Assembly: GCF_001659685.2 (NCBI RefSeq) | Contig: NZ_LXYE02000018.1 | Span: forward strand, 84,224 to 148,223 | Length of the DNA: 64,000 nucleotides | Source: Labilibacter marinus | GTDB lineage: Bacteria > Bacteroidota > Bacteroidia > Bacteroidales > Marinilabiliaceae | Reading direction: 5' to 3' | In this document: one piece after another, positions 45,879 to 56,712 of the stretch | Layout of the letters: the number at the start of each line of letters is the position of its first letter | How positions within the stretch are numbered: the first letter of the stretch is position 1 | Made by a program: the position numbers and the translations under genes | The notes under the pieces: generated by a model | The model's database searches: none | Seen by the model: the letters and a program-made list of their open reading frames with translations, nothing else | Told to the model about the DNA's origin: nothing

Positions 45879-48575
45879 ATGAGCATAATTAAATTAACAA
45901 ATAACAGTTTGTTAAGAGGGAGAAAACATACCCTTTTCATAACAATACTATTCACATTTTACATTTCATCATATGGACAAAGCAAAACATTAAATATTTC
46001 ATTTGACAATGTACTACTGAAAGACGCTTTGGACAAGATAGAAAAATCATCAGAATACTCATTTGCCTATCAATCCGGCATACTACCTAAAGAATACAGA
46101 GTTAGCAAATCGTTTACCAATCAACCTATTGAGAATATTATTAAAGAACTACTAAAAGGCACTGCAATAACTTTTCAAATATTCGAAGATCAGGTGATTA
46201 TTAAAAGAAAGAAGAAACTAAAGAAATACATACTAAATGGGTATCTATATAATTCAGAAACAAATGACATCCTAATCAATGCGAATATTTACGACAAACA
46301 TAACCTCAAGGGCAACATAACAAACACTGAAGGATTTTATAGTTTATCTCTCAACGAAGGCATACATACCATAGTTTATTCATATACAGGTATGGAAAAT
46401 ATTGAAAAGCAATTAGTTTTAGATTCTGACAAACAAATTGATTTGAAGCTAGACCCAAACCTAGAAATAGAAGAAGTTATTATAAACGGAAACTCTATCA
46501 CCCCAATAATTGAAAAAAATAGCTCTTTAGGAGAGATGAAAGTTTTGGCCTCTGAAATGATGGAATTTCCAACAGTAATGGCCGAAGCGGATGTTTTAAA
46601 ATCAGTACAACTTTTACCTGGTATGCAATCAGGTGCAGAAGGCAATGGCGCTTTATACGTTCGAGGAGGAGGCCCTTTACAAAACCTCTTTTTACTAGAT
46701 GGCATGCCCATTTACAACTGCTACCACTTATTAGGCTTATTCTCCGTATTTAATGCAGATATAATTGACGAAACCAAATTATACAAAGGAGGATTTCCTA
46801 GCCAATACGGAGGCAGACTATCATCCGTATTAGACATCAACACCAGAGATGGCAATTACAAAAAAATAAAAGGGAAAGCTTCTATAGGAATGATTTCGTC
46901 AAGAATTGCTCTTGAAGGCCCCATTATTAAGGACAAAACAAGCTTTAATATTGCAGTTAGGTATGGTTATTATGATATATATGGAGAAATGCTTTCTGAT
47001 GAAGTAGAAGGATCACACAACATTAAAGATTATAATTTTTATGATATAAATTTAAAAGTAACGCACAAATTGTCTGAGCAAAATAAAATATATGCTTCGA
47101 TATATACTGGACGTGATAAAGGAGAAAAAAACTCGAAGAGCGAACTAAACGAATTCAATACCTATTATTTTTCTCAAGATATAAATGGTCAAGATTGGCA
47201 AAATTTGTTGGGTACGATAGGATGGGAAGCCAAATTAAATTCAAAACTTTATGCAAACTCACAAATTTCTTTAAGTAATTACGATTACAACAGTTATCTA
47301 AACGATACTACCTACTACGAATCCCAACAAGACACCTCTAGCACTTTAAACAACTCAAACTTGAGCAATCAGGTTAATCATATACAACTAAATTCAAAAT
47401 GGCAATATCACCTCAATACTAAAACCAAGTTAAACTTTGGATACAGATTAGCTAAAATAGATTACCGCTCAGACAACTCTAAAAAAGACCATTATAATTA
47501 CAGTCTCTCAGAGGCTCAATCTACTAGCAAGGACACTATTTTTAGCTCGTACAGTTACGAAACCTACGAGCAGAGTGGATATATCGAAACAACGTACGAC
47601 ATTTATAAAACATTGGGCTTTACTGCTGGTATTCATATCTCTCATTTTAAGAACAAGGATTACACGAACCTACAAATTCAACCACGCCTTACTTCATATT
47701 GGGAGTTTTCTCCAGATTGGATATTAAAAAGTGCCTACTCAAAAATGGCTCAACATATACATTTATTGGGGGTATCAAAAATTAAACTAGCATCCGATTT
47801 AATTGTTCCTGCCACTCCGAACGCACCTTCTGAAACAGCCAATCATTTTTCATTAGGAATGAGCATTTATAAGCTAAAGCTTTTTAACATTCACTTGGAC
47901 ACCTACTATAAAACCATGGATAATCTGGTTAACTTTAAAGAAGGTGATTCATATTTTTCAGAAAACAACGATTGGGATAACAAAGTAGAGACAGGAACTG
48001 GAGATGCCAAAGGTATGGAGGTTCTTATAGAGAAACCTGAGGGGAGAATTTCTGGTTGGATTGGATACTCAATAACAGAAGTAAATAGACAGTTTGACGG
48101 CATTAATAATGGCGAAAAATTTCCTTTCCGCTACGAGCACAGACACCATTTAAATATAGTAGGTAAATATAACTTCTCACAAAAATGGAGCCTATCCGCT
48201 AATTGGCTATACCATAGCGGCAACAAAGAAACCATACCAATGAAAATGTATTGGTCAACTAATATTTATTACGATAAAAATATGGGAATTCAGTCTGACT
48301 CCCCTAAAATAATGATTAACCAGAAAAACGCCTACAAAAACCCTGACTACCACAGGCTTGACTTAGCATTACGTTACAAACGCAAAAATAGGATAGGCAT
48401 TGGCACATGGACGCTCTCTATATACAATACCTATGCACGCAAAAACGTATACAACACTACTTATAGCGAAGACTATGCACATATAGTTGGTCATCCAGGA
48501 TACTTCACTAGAGTGAAAAACGAACATTATTATTTCGACATTATTCCTTCTATAAGTTATTCTTTAAGTTTTTAG
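45879..48575 (+). CDS. TonB-dependent receptor with STN and carboxypeptidase-like domains
   Basis: An 898-residue outer-membrane receptor. Signal peptide about 1-34; STN signalling domain about 38-108 (LKDALDKIEKSSEYSFAYQ); carboxypeptidase-regulatory-like domain about 118-200; plug about 215-330 (GALYVRGGGPLQNLFLLDG); then a barrel ending IIPSISYSLSF. It is of the FecA-like, non-SusC class that pairs with DUF4249 lipoproteins rather than SusD. The STN domain should signal to FecR and the ECF factor. The ligand is unknown. Confidence 0.93.
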   Translation: MSIIKLTNNSLLRGRKHTLFITILFTFYISSYGQSKTLNISFDNVLLKDALDKIEKSSEYSFAYQSGILPKEYRVSKSFTNQPIENIIKELLKGTAITFQIFEDQVIIKRKKKLKKYILNGYLYNSETNDILINANIYDKHNLKGNITNTEGFYSLSLNEGIHTIVYSYTGMENIEKQLVLDSDKQIDLKLDPNLEIEEVIINGNSITPIIEKNSSLGEMKVLASEMMEFPTVMAEADVLKSVQLLPGMQSGAEGNGALYVRGGGPLQNLFLLDGMPIYNCYHLLGLFSVFNADIIDETKLYKGGFPSQYGGRLSSVLDINTRDGNYKKIKGKASIGMISSRIALEGPIIKDKTSFNIAVRYGYYDIYGEMLSDEVEGSHNIKDYNFYDINLKVTHKLSEQNKIYASIYTGRDKGEKNSKSELNEFNTYYFSQDINGQDWQNLLGTIGWEAKLNSKLYANSQISLSNYDYNSYLNDTTYYESQQDTSSTLNNSNLSNQVNHIQLNSKWQYHLNTKTKLNFGYRLAKIDYRSDNSKKDHYNYSLSEAQSTSKDTIFSSYSYETYEQSGYIETTYDIYKTLGFTAGIHISHFKNKDYTNLQIQPRLTSYWEFSPDWILKSAYSKMAQHIHLLGVSKIKLASDLIVPATPNAPSETANHFSLGMSIYKLKLFNIHLDTYYKTMDNLVNFKEGDSYFSENNDWDNKVETGTGDAKGMEVLIEKPEGRISGWIGYSITEVNRQFDGINNGEKFPFRYEHRHHLNIVGKYNFSQKWSLSANWLYHSGNKETIPMKMYWSTNIYYDKNMGIQSDSPKIMINQKNAYKNPDYHRLDLALRYKRKNRIGIGTWTLSIYNTYARKNVYNTTYSEDYAHIVGHPGYFTRVKNEHYYFDIIPSISYSLSF

Positions 48576-48608
48576 ATACTATTAAAATTAACTCTTATAA
48601 ATATTCAA

Positions 48609-49649
48609 ATGAAAATAAGAACTAAGCACTACTACATATATACCATTGTACTTATACTATTAACATCACTGCATTTTTCATGTAAAAAAGATGAAGTTAA
48701 TCCAACGGATGAATATATGGTACATTGCATCCTGTACGAAGGTAAAACTCCAAAAATTGGAATATACAGACTACTTGACGTTCATACAAAATACCCTTTT
48801 AATATTATTTATCATGAAGATGTAACCTCATGGGAAATGGAGATACGGAAGAATAACGAGACCATATATAATAACTTTACTCACATGGTCTATTCCAGTA
48901 ACGTACAATCGCAATATCCTGATGGCAACAAAAATATAAGCTATTTCTCCAATGATAATATTTTACCCATATCAGGAGATACTTATAGCCTAAAGGTTGA
49001 AATTGGAGAAAATGATGTGCAAACCCCAAAGGTATTAACTGCATCTACCTCCATTCCATCCAAAGTACCTTTTACCTTAGAGCAACTACCTACAAAAAAT
49101 GTAAATCCTTATACAAAATACAAAATTTCATTTACAGACCCTGGGCCTGAAAAAGACTTTTATTACCTGGTAGCTATGGCAATCAGCCCTATCAACAACT
49201 TCGTAAACAAAGGTTCTATAAATATTGATAGAATATGGGAAAATTTAGGCAGCAGAAATAGCAGTTATCAGATAAGTCACCTGACTCAGGTTACCTCAAA
49301 ATGGACGGGTCTGGACACTAACACTACCTCTGATGAAAAGAACACTTATCCCAGCAACTATTATGGGACTTTATTTACCGACGAAAGCTTTAATGAAAAA
49401 AGGAAGGAAATTTTTTTAGAACCCATTCAATACTTTGGAGATGATCCATACGGCGCATATTTAAGCGTAGAACTATACCACATAACTGAAGATTATTATA
49501 GGCACTACGAATCTACATTAAGGCAAGTCAATGCAGAAAACGATATTTATTCAGAACCCGTTCAGGTATACTCAAATGTTAAGAATGGGCATGGCTTATT
49601 TGGAGGTGCCTCAATCTCAAGACAAATAATTGAAATTAAACAAGAATAG
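48609..49649 (+). CDS. DUF4249 family lipoprotein
   Basis: A 346-residue lipoprotein: signal peptide ending LHFSC (Cys25), then a beta-rich DUF4249-like domain (MVHCILYEGKTPKIGIYRL near 37, SLKVEIGENDVQTPKVLTA near 125). DUF4249 proteins are encoded right after TonB receptors of the preceding type, 33 bases away here, and probably work as their surface partner. The gene ends at a strong bidirectional terminator. The ligand is unknown. Confidence 0.85.
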   Translation: MKIRTKHYYIYTIVLILLTSLHFSCKKDEVNPTDEYMVHCILYEGKTPKIGIYRLLDVHTKYPFNIIYHEDVTSWEMEIRKNNETIYNNFTHMVYSSNVQSQYPDGNKNISYFSNDNILPISGDTYSLKVEIGENDVQTPKVLTASTSIPSKVPFTLEQLPTKNVNPYTKYKISFTDPGPEKDFYYLVAMAISPINNFVNKGSINIDRIWENLGSRNSSYQISHLTQVTSKWTGLDTNTTSDEKNTYPSNYYGTLFTDESFNEKRKEIFLEPIQYFGDDPYGAYLSVELYHITEDYYRHYESTLRQVNAENDIYSEPVQVYSNVKNGHGLFGGASISRQIIEIKQE

Positions 49650-49651
49650 AC

Positions 49652-49684
49652 AAAAAAAGGGAGGCCATTACGACCTCCCTTTAC
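49652..49684. terminator. Bidirectional terminator between DUF4249 and gltD genes
   Basis: A 9-bp perfect stem AAAGGGAGG (49656-49664) with CCTCCCTTT (49674-49682). On the minus strand the stem runs into seven T; on the plus strand the T-run is shorter. It separates convergent genes. Confidence 0.88.
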
Positions 49685-49714
49685 ATCTACCCCATATGGA
49701 ATATTATATTTTAA

Positions 49715-51142
49715 CTACGCTTGTGTAGAAAGAAATTTATCTACACTTGCAGCAGCTTCTTTACCTTTTTGGATGGCAGTAACCACCAAACTAGCTCCGT
49801 TATGAGAGTCACCTGCAGCAAATACTTTATCAACTGTAGTTTGATAAGCTCCATCTACCTTAAGATTTCCTCTTTGATCAGTTTCAATACCTAACTCTTC
49901 CACTAATCCTTTATGCACTGCATGAACAAATCCCATAGACAAGAACACTAAATCTACATCAACCACCTTAGCAGTTCCTTCAACTTCGTTCATTTTCCAC
50001 GCACCTTTGTCATCTTTAGTCCACTCAACTTGTACAAGCTCTACTTTTTTCAAAGCACCACCTGAACCAATAAACTTTCTAGTTGACATACTCCACTGAC
50101 GATCACAACCCTCTTGATGAGAAGATGAAGTTTTAAGCGTAGTAGGCCAGTAAGGCCAAGGATTACCTTCGGCTCTATCCTTAGGAGGCTTTGGTAAAAT
50201 TTCAATTTGCGTAACGCTTTTAGCACCTTGACGGTTTGAAGTACCTACACAGTCAGATCCTGTATCTCCACCACCAATTACTAAAACATTTTTTCCTTTG
50301 GCATTAATACGATCCTTATTAGAAACCTTAGCACCTCTGTTTACTCTATTTTGTTGCGTTAAGAAATCCATCGCAAAATGAACACCTTTCAACTCACGAC
50401 CTTCAATAGGTAAATCACGCGGCTGCATAGCTCCAATAGCTAATACTACTGCATCAAAATCCTGAAGAATTTTCTCTCCTTTAATATCGAAACCAATATA
50501 TTGGTTTGTCTTAAATTTGATACCTTCTTGTTCAAAAATCTCAATACGACGATCGATTACCTTTTTATTTAATTTAAAATCAGGAATACCGAAACGTAAC
50601 AATCCGCCAACCGCTTCGTCTTTTTCAAACACAGTCACTTCGTGACCCATTTGATTTAAGAGATCAGCTGTAGAAAGTCCAGCAGGACCTCCACCAATAA
50701 CGGCTACTTTTTTACCCGTACGTTTTTGCGGTATACGGGGCTGAATATAACCTTCAGCAAAAGCTCTCTCCACAACAGAAGCTTCGTTTTCACGAATAGT
50801 TACAGCCTCATCATGAATGGCCAATACACATGATTTCTCACATGGATTAGGACAGATACGACCTGTAAACTCAGGAAAACTATTTGTTGAATGAAGAATA
50901 TCACTTGCTAATTTCCAATCTCCTTTATAGATAGCATCCTGCCACTCTGGTATTTTACTACCCACAGGACATGCCCAATGGCAAAAAGGAATACCACAAT
51001 CCATACATCTGGATGCTTGAAGTATTCGATCTTCCTTATTCAGGGTTTGCTCTACTTCACCGTAATCATCTACTCGCTCAGTAATCGGGCGATAGCCGCT
51101 TTCCTTGCGACCTACCTCCATAAAACCTTTAGGATTACCCAT
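49715..51142 (-). CDS. gltD: Glutamate synthase (NADPH) small subunit
   Basis: The 475-residue beta subunit that passes electrons from NADPH through FAD and iron-sulphur clusters to GltB. N-terminal cysteines CMDCGIPFCHWACPVG and CPNPCEKSC bind the clusters. GGGPAGLSTADLLNQMGH is the FAD site, and VIGGGDTGSDCVGTS the NADPH site. It lies 93 bases after gltB on the same strand, so a gltBD operon is expected, ending at the bidirectional terminator at 49652-49684. Confidence 0.96.
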   Translation of the reverse strand: MGNPKGFMEVGRKESGYRPITERVDDYGEVEQTLNKEDRILQASRCMDCGIPFCHWACPVGSKIPEWQDAIYKGDWKLASDILHSTNSFPEFTGRICPNPCEKSCVLAIHDEAVTIRENEASVVERAFAEGYIQPRIPQKRTGKKVAVIGGGPAGLSTADLLNQMGHEVTVFEKDEAVGGLLRFGIPDFKLNKKVIDRRIEIFEQEGIKFKTNQYIGFDIKGEKILQDFDAVVLAIGAMQPRDLPIEGRELKGVHFAMDFLTQQNRVNRGAKVSNKDRINAKGKNVLVIGGGDTGSDCVGTSNRQGAKSVTQIEILPKPPKDRAEGNPWPYWPTTLKTSSSHQEGCDRQWSMSTRKFIGSGGALKKVELVQVEWTKDDKGAWKMNEVEGTAKVVDVDLVFLSMGFVHAVHKGLVEELGIETDQRGNLKVDGAYQTTVDKVFAAGDSHNGASLVVTAIQKGKEAAASVDKFLSTQA

Positions 51143-51235
51143 AATTTTATATTTTTTTAAAGAACGTCCAAGGGCCGATACCCATTGGTATCGACGCGCT
51201 TAGAACTTCCTTCTCTATTAAAAGACTATTTATAA

Positions 51236-54200
51236 TTACTCGTTAACGTATGGAGCGTCCTCTGAAGCCTGAAGCTTACGCTCCAATTCCTTCACTTTCT
51301 CCTCTTGTAACACCTTTTTATATTCGAAAGGAATAACCTTAACAAACTTAGGTAAGTACTTGTTCCAGTTCACAAGAATATCTTGCGCTTTTTCACTATT
51401 GGTATGCAATAGGTGTTTGTTCAATAAGAACTGTAACTCTTGAACATCTGCAGCATCTTCTACCGGAGACAATTCCACTAAACCTTTGTTACAGAAATAA
51501 TCGAAGTTACCTTCTTCATCTAACACATAAGCAATACCACCACTCATACCTGCAGCAAAGTTACGTCCCGTTTTACCGATTACAACCACTCTACCACCAG
51601 TCATGTACTCACAACAGTGATCACCAACACCTTCAACAACCGCTTTGGCTCCCGAGTTACGTACACAGAAACGCTCACCAGCTACACCACGAACATAAAC
51701 ATTACCCTCTGTAGCACCATAAAGAACAGTATTACCAATAATGATATTTTCTTCCGGCTTAAAGGTTGATCCCGTAGGAGGCACTACAACAATTTTACCA
51801 CCTGAAAGACCTTTTCCTAAATAATCATTGGCATCACCTTCTAATTTAAATGCAATACCCTTTGCAAGGAAAGCACCAAAACTCTGTCCTGCAGAACCAT
51901 CGAACTTACAGTTAATGGTATTTTTAGGTAAACCATCCTCCCCGTAACGCTTACTTACTTCTCCCGATAAGGTAGAACCCGTAGCACGATCAAGGTTAGT
52001 AATTGTTTTAGCAACCCAAACTTTTTGTTGATTTAACAATGCTGCTTGAGAATCTTCAATCAAGGTCCAATCCATAATCTCATCAATACCGTGATCTTGA
52101 GTACTTGTATTATGTAATGGATATATTTTACCCTCTTCAGGGAAGTGAAGCAATTTGCTCATGTCGATACCAGAAGTTTTCCAGTTACCTACATTAGGAT
52201 CTTGCTCCAATAAATCTGTACGACCAATTACTTCATCTAAAGATTTGAAACCTAGCTCAGCTAAGATTTCACGAACCTCTTCGGCGATGAAGTTCATATA
52301 ATTGACAGTAAACTTATATTTTCCAATAAAACGCTTACGTAAGTCCTCATTCTGCGTAGCAATACCTGCAGGACATGTATTTAAGTGACACTTACGCATC
52401 ATGATACATCCTAAAGTAATTAATGCAGATGTTGCAAAACCAAACTCCTCAGCTCCTAAGATGGCTGTTTTAATTACATCCAATCCTGTTTTTAACTGAC
52501 CATCTGTTTGTAACATCACACGACCACGAAGGTTGTTCATTACAAGTGTTTGTTGCGTTTCAGCTAAACCAATTTCAACTGGCATACCTGCATGCTTCAC
52601 CGAACTTGTTGGAGATGCACCAGTACCACCTTCAGTACCTGCAATAATAATACGATCGGCATGTGCTTTAGCCACACCTGCTGCAATAGTACCTACACCA
52701 GACTCAGACACTAGCTTCACACTAATTTGAGCACTTGGGTTAGTACATTTTAAATCGTAAATCAACTGCGCTAAATCCTCAATCGAATAGATATCATGAT
52801 GTGGAGGAGGAGAAATAAGCGTAATTCCTGGCGTTGAGTTTCTCAACTTAGCAATAATCTTATCTACCTTAAATCCTGGCAACTGACCACCTTCACCCGG
52901 CTTAGCACCCTGAGCTACTTTAATCTGAATTTCATCAGCATTGGTTAAGTAGTTACTGGTTACACCAAAACGTCCAGAAGCTACCTGCTTAATAGAACTA
53001 CGAGCAGGAGATTTGAAACGCTCAGCATCTTCACCACCTTCACCTGTATTACTTTTACCACCAACTTCATTCATCGCCAAAGCTAATGCCGTATGCGCTT
53101 CTTTTGAAATAGAACCATAACTCATGGCACCAGTTACAAAACGCTTGGTAATATTACCAATAGGCTCAACTTCGCTAATATCAATTGGCTTTCTATCTTT
53201 TAATTTTAAGAATCCTCTTAAGAATAAAGGATCTTGATTATCTTTATTTACAGCAGCACTAAACTCTTTAAATTTAGAGTAATCCCCATTTCGAGTAGAC
53301 CATTGCAATAAACCAACTGTTTCAGGATTCCATCCATGCTTTTCACCATACTTACGGTAAGCATACTGGCCTGTACTATTTAATTGGTCGTCACTAGTCT
53401 GCGCGTTATAAGCTCTTTCATGAAACATTTGAGCTTCTTTAGCTAACTCCTCAAATCCAACTCCGCCAATTTTAGATGATGTTCCTGTAAAGTATTTCTC
53501 GATTAAACTATCCGAAATACCTACCGCTTCAAAAATCTGTCCTCCATGGTAACTACGCAAAGTAGAAATACCCATTTTCGACATAATTTTCATCAATCCC
53601 TTATCAACTGCTTTGATATAGTTTTCACGAGCTACGCCGTATTCCATATCAATTTCACCCTTCTTCACTAAATCGTCGATTGCTGCAAAGGCCACATAAG
53701 GATTAATTACACTAGCACCATAACCTAACAATAAAGCAAAATGCATTACTTCACGAGCCTCACCGGTTTCTACGATAAGACCAATTTGCATACGCTTCTT
53801 TTTCTTAATTAAGTGGTGATGCACCGCTGCAGTTGCCAATAACGAAGGTACTGGCGCTTGATCAGCGTTAATATTTCTATCCGAAAGGATAATAAAGTTA
53901 TTCTCATCATCTACTGCTTTCTCGGCAGCAGCACACATCTCACCAATTACCTTTTCCATGCCAGCTCCACCTTCAGAGGCTTTGTATAACATAGGTATAG
54001 TAACATGCGTAAACTCTTCGCGATGATAATCTTTAATTTTACCTAAATCGGTATTCGTTACCAATGGACTCTCGAACTTAATCAGACGACAATGGTCTGG
54101 ACTATATTCAAGAATATTCTTTGATGCTGAACCAATATAATTGGTCAAGGCCATTACTAATCCCTCACGAATTGGATCGATAGGCGGGTTAGTAACCTGA

Positions 54201-55753
54201 GCAAACAACTGACGGAAATAGTTGAATAAACGCTGAGGCTTATCCGACATAGCAGCAATTGGTGTATCATTACCCATTGAGGTAGTTGGCTCCATTCCTG
54301 CTGTTGCCATTGGAGCAATCAAAGACTTCACATCTTCCCTTGAGTATCCAAAAGTTTTTAAATACGTTTCAAACTGATCAATTGAAGACTTAACCCTTTG
54401 CTTCACTTCAATATCCTTTAAACGAATACGGTTTTCTTTTAACCAGTTTTCGAAAGGATGTTTGTTTGCAAGCTCCTTTTTTATCTCTTCATCAGGAATA
54501 ATAATTCCTAACTTAGTATCTACTAATAATAATTTACCTGGCTTTAAACGACCTTTTTCTTTGATTTCTTCAGCAGGGAAAGTTTGAACTCCTACCTCAG
54601 AACCCATCACAATCATGTCATTTTTAGTAATCACATAACGCGAAGGACGTAAACCATTTCTATCTAAAGTACCACCAATATAACGACCATCAGAGAATAC
54701 AATGGAAGCAGGACCATCCCAAGGCTCCATAATTGTAGAGTGATACTCGTAATAAGCTTTTAAACTTTTTGGAATCGGGTTTTTATCATTCCAAGACTCA
54801 GGAATAAGCATACTTAATGCCTGAGGTAAAGAACGACCTGTAAGTACTAAAAACTCTAATACATTATCTAAAGAAGCCGAGTCACTCATATCTGGAGCAA
54901 CAACTGGGAACAACTTATCTAAGTCATCACCAAACAAATCGGACTTTAATAAAGACTCACGAGCCTGCATCCACAAACGGTTACCTTTAATGGTATTAAT
55001 TTCACCATTATGCGCCATTATACGGAAAGGCTGTGCCAGATCCCAACGCGGGAATGTATTTGTACTAAAACGCGAGTGCGCTAATGCAATGGCACTTTTA
55101 AATACAGGATTTTGTAAATCAAGGAAATATTCTCCTACCTGAGCAGGGGTTAACATTCCTTTATATATCATTACCTTACTCGATAAACTCGGTAAGTAAA
55201 ATGAATCTTTTGCTTTCAGGTCTGAATTTCTGATAGCTCTTTCAGTCACTTTACGTGCAATGAAAAGCTTACGCTCTAATTTATCTTGCTCGTAATTTCC
55301 TTTTACTAGCACCTGACGAATACGAGGCTCTGTACGCTTAGCAATTTCTCCAATTACACTGCTATCAACTGGCACATCTCTATAACCAATTAACTCAAGC
55401 CCCTCTTCTAAAAGGTTCTTATTTAGCTCATCCTGACACAGAAGAGCTTCTCTATCTTCTTCGGGTAAAAATACTAACCCAGTACCATATTTTCCAGATT
55501 CAGGTAAATCAAAACCTAACGAACGACAAAACTCATCCGGTACTTGTAAAAATATACCGGCTCCATCTCCCGACTTATTATCGGAGCTTTCCGCACCCCT
55601 GTGGGTCATGTTGAATAATACCTCTAGTCCACGCTGCACGATATCGTGCGATGCCACACCTTTAATATTAGCAACAAATCCAATTCCACAGTTCTCATGC
55701 TCGTTGGCAGGGTCATACAAGCCCACCGCCTTAGGATATTTATTATGCATCAT
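51236..55753 (-). CDS. gltB: Glutamate synthase large subunit
   Basis: The 1505-residue alpha subunit that makes two glutamates from glutamine and 2-oxoglutarate. An N-terminal class II amidotransferase domain has catalytic Cys22 (HENCGIGF) behind a 21-residue propeptide. The synthase domain follows (VTSNYLTNADEIQIKVAQG; cluster cysteines in CIMMRKCHLNTCPAG), then the C-terminal beta-helix (GAKAVVEGVGDHCCEYMTGG). Length and domain order are normal. A good promoter lies 170-201 bases upstream at 55954-55923. Confidence 0.97.
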   Translation of the reverse strand: MMHNKYPKAVGLYDPANEHENCGIGFVANIKGVASHDIVQRGLEVLFNMTHRGAESSDNKSGDGAGIFLQVPDEFCRSLGFDLPESGKYGTGLVFLPEEDREALLCQDELNKNLLEEGLELIGYRDVPVDSSVIGEIAKRTEPRIRQVLVKGNYEQDKLERKLFIARKVTERAIRNSDLKAKDSFYLPSLSSKVMIYKGMLTPAQVGEYFLDLQNPVFKSAIALAHSRFSTNTFPRWDLAQPFRIMAHNGEINTIKGNRLWMQARESLLKSDLFGDDLDKLFPVVAPDMSDSASLDNVLEFLVLTGRSLPQALSMLIPESWNDKNPIPKSLKAYYEYHSTIMEPWDGPASIVFSDGRYIGGTLDRNGLRPSRYVITKNDMIVMGSEVGVQTFPAEEIKEKGRLKPGKLLLVDTKLGIIIPDEEIKKELANKHPFENWLKENRIRLKDIEVKQRVKSSIDQFETYLKTFGYSREDVKSLIAPMATAGMEPTTSMGNDTPIAAMSDKPQRLFNYFRQLFAQVTNPPIDPIREGLVMALTNYIGSASKNILEYSPDHCRLIKFESPLVTNTDLGKIKDYHREEFTHVTIPMLYKASEGGAGMEKVIGEMCAAAEKAVDDENNFIILSDRNINADQAPVPSLLATAAVHHHLIKKKKRMQIGLIVETGEAREVMHFALLLGYGASVINPYVAFAAIDDLVKKGEIDMEYGVARENYIKAVDKGLMKIMSKMGISTLRSYHGGQIFEAVGISDSLIEKYFTGTSSKIGGVGFEELAKEAQMFHERAYNAQTSDDQLNSTGQYAYRKYGEKHGWNPETVGLLQWSTRNGDYSKFKEFSAAVNKDNQDPLFLRGFLKLKDRKPIDISEVEPIGNITKRFVTGAMSYGSISKEAHTALALAMNEVGGKSNTGEGGEDAERFKSPARSSIKQVASGRFGVTSNYLTNADEIQIKVAQGAKPGEGGQLPGFKVDKIIAKLRNSTPGITLISPPPHHDIYSIEDLAQLIYDLKCTNPSAQISVKLVSESGVGTIAAGVAKAHADRIIIAGTEGGTGASPTSSVKHAGMPVEIGLAETQQTLVMNNLRGRVMLQTDGQLKTGLDVIKTAILGAEEFGFATSALITLGCIMMRKCHLNTCPAGIATQNEDLRKRFIGKYKFTVNYMNFIAEEVREILAELGFKSLDEVIGRTDLLEQDPNVGNWKTSGIDMSKLLHFPEEGKIYPLHNTSTQDHGIDEIMDWTLIEDSQAALLNQQKVWVAKTITNLDRATGSTLSGEVSKRYGEDGLPKNTINCKFDGSAGQSFGAFLAKGIAFKLEGDANDYLGKGLSGGKIVVVPPTGSTFKPEENIIIGNTVLYGATEGNVYVRGVAGERFCVRNSGAKAVVEGVGDHCCEYMTGGRVVVIGKTGRNFAAGMSGGIAYVLDEEGNFDYFCNKGLVELSPVEDAADVQELQFLLNKHLLHTNSEKAQDILVNWNKYLPKFVKVIPFEYKKVLQEEKVKELERKLQASEDAPYVNE

Positions 55754-55922
55754 ATATATAAATTAATAAAGAAGGAATACTATTGAAAACCCGCTCCAAC
55801 AAAGAAAGCGGTCTATCTCCCAAAACAATTATCACAATCAATGTTTATCAAACCATAAATAAACACCCTATTTTTAAATGATAATTATTATTTTTTCATC
55901 TCTTTTACTTTGAAAACGGAAG

Positions 55923-55954
55923 CAAAAATAGCATTTTTAATTAGACATTCCAAA
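55923..55954 (-). promoter_or_regulatory. gltB promoter
   Basis: On the minus strand TTTG (55954-55951), exactly 20 bases, then TATTTTTG (55930-55923). This fits the Bacteroidota TTTG-N19-21-TAnnTTTG promoter. Transcription would start near 55917, giving a leader of about 165 bases. Confidence 0.65.
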
Positions 55955-56003
55955 AGCACAGCCTTAACTAACGTTAAAAGATGACATTATAGAGTGTTTT
56001 TAC

Positions 56004-56017
56004 ATGACTTATGTCAT
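56004..56017. promoter_or_regulatory. Candidate operator dyad upstream of gltB
   Basis: ATGACTTATGTCAT is a dyad (ATGAC/GTCAT, 4-base centre) about 50 bases upstream of the gltB -33 box. The size and spacing resemble a site for a dimeric CRP/FNR-type or nitrogen regulator. A half-site ATGAC also occurs at 55981. The binding protein is unknown. Confidence 0.4.
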
Positions 56018-56557
56018 ATTTATTTTGTCCCCATGAAAGCTTACATCCTCAATATCTAACACTTACACCTATATGCATAAAATACATATACATTGTATAT
56101 TTATACACCTTCACTTTAACAATTATCTCCTCTATATAATATTATATAAGTGGACTTTTTTATCCTCTATTCTAGACCTTTTTATCCAGCATATTCAAAC
56201 CCTTAGAAATCGTCATTCAACTTTAGGAACCCCAAAGCTAAATATTGTAAGCTCCCCAAAATAAATACAAATACATCCGAGCAAGTTAAAAGTTATTGAT
56301 TTTAATAAACTCACCTATTTTTTCTAATACCATAAAAGCTCAATAAGATTAAAGACATTAAAGGTTATAGATATTTATCAGACATGAATAATTTACTATT
56401 GCAATGCACAAAACTGCAACCTCCCCATATAAATAATACCAACACTATACAAAAAAGAGTAAAAACCCTAATGTAGAATGAACACTTCAAGTAGGCCATT
56501 CTGATAAGTCATCGCATTTAATACCCATTCAGACTCCAACCAAAAAACTACACAAAA

Positions 56558-56577
56558 CCAGGAAACCTGGCATTTTT
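56558..56577 (+). terminator. Short hairpin with T-run, possible terminator of an unannotated transcript
   Basis: CCAGG/CCTGG with a 3-base loop (56558-56570), then CATTTTT. It lies upstream of the porin promoter, so it would end something transcribed from the non-coding region. The stem is short; the call is tentative. Confidence 0.35.
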
Positions 56578-56680
56578 AGGGGTTAAAACTCGAATAACTG
56601 CTTTTTCGCAGGTTTGTATCCAACATTTAAGGGGTGCAAATGTGTTTTGTTGCTTTTTTGAGATGTTACCCCCATTTTTG

Positions 56681-56712
56681 TTTGGTCAGAATTAAAAAAT
56701 ACTACATTTTTG
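56681..56712 (+). promoter_or_regulatory. Porin gene promoter
   Basis: TTTG (56681-56684), 20 bases, then CATTTTTG (56705-56712), one mismatch to TAnnTTTG. The inferred start near 56718 gives a leader of about 125 bases. Confidence 0.5.

Noticed and set aside
56073..56264. 63-codon plus-strand ORF in the gltB-porin gap
   Set aside because: His/Ile/Phe-rich translation of AT-rich DNA, no domain, no start signal; composition like non-coding sequence.
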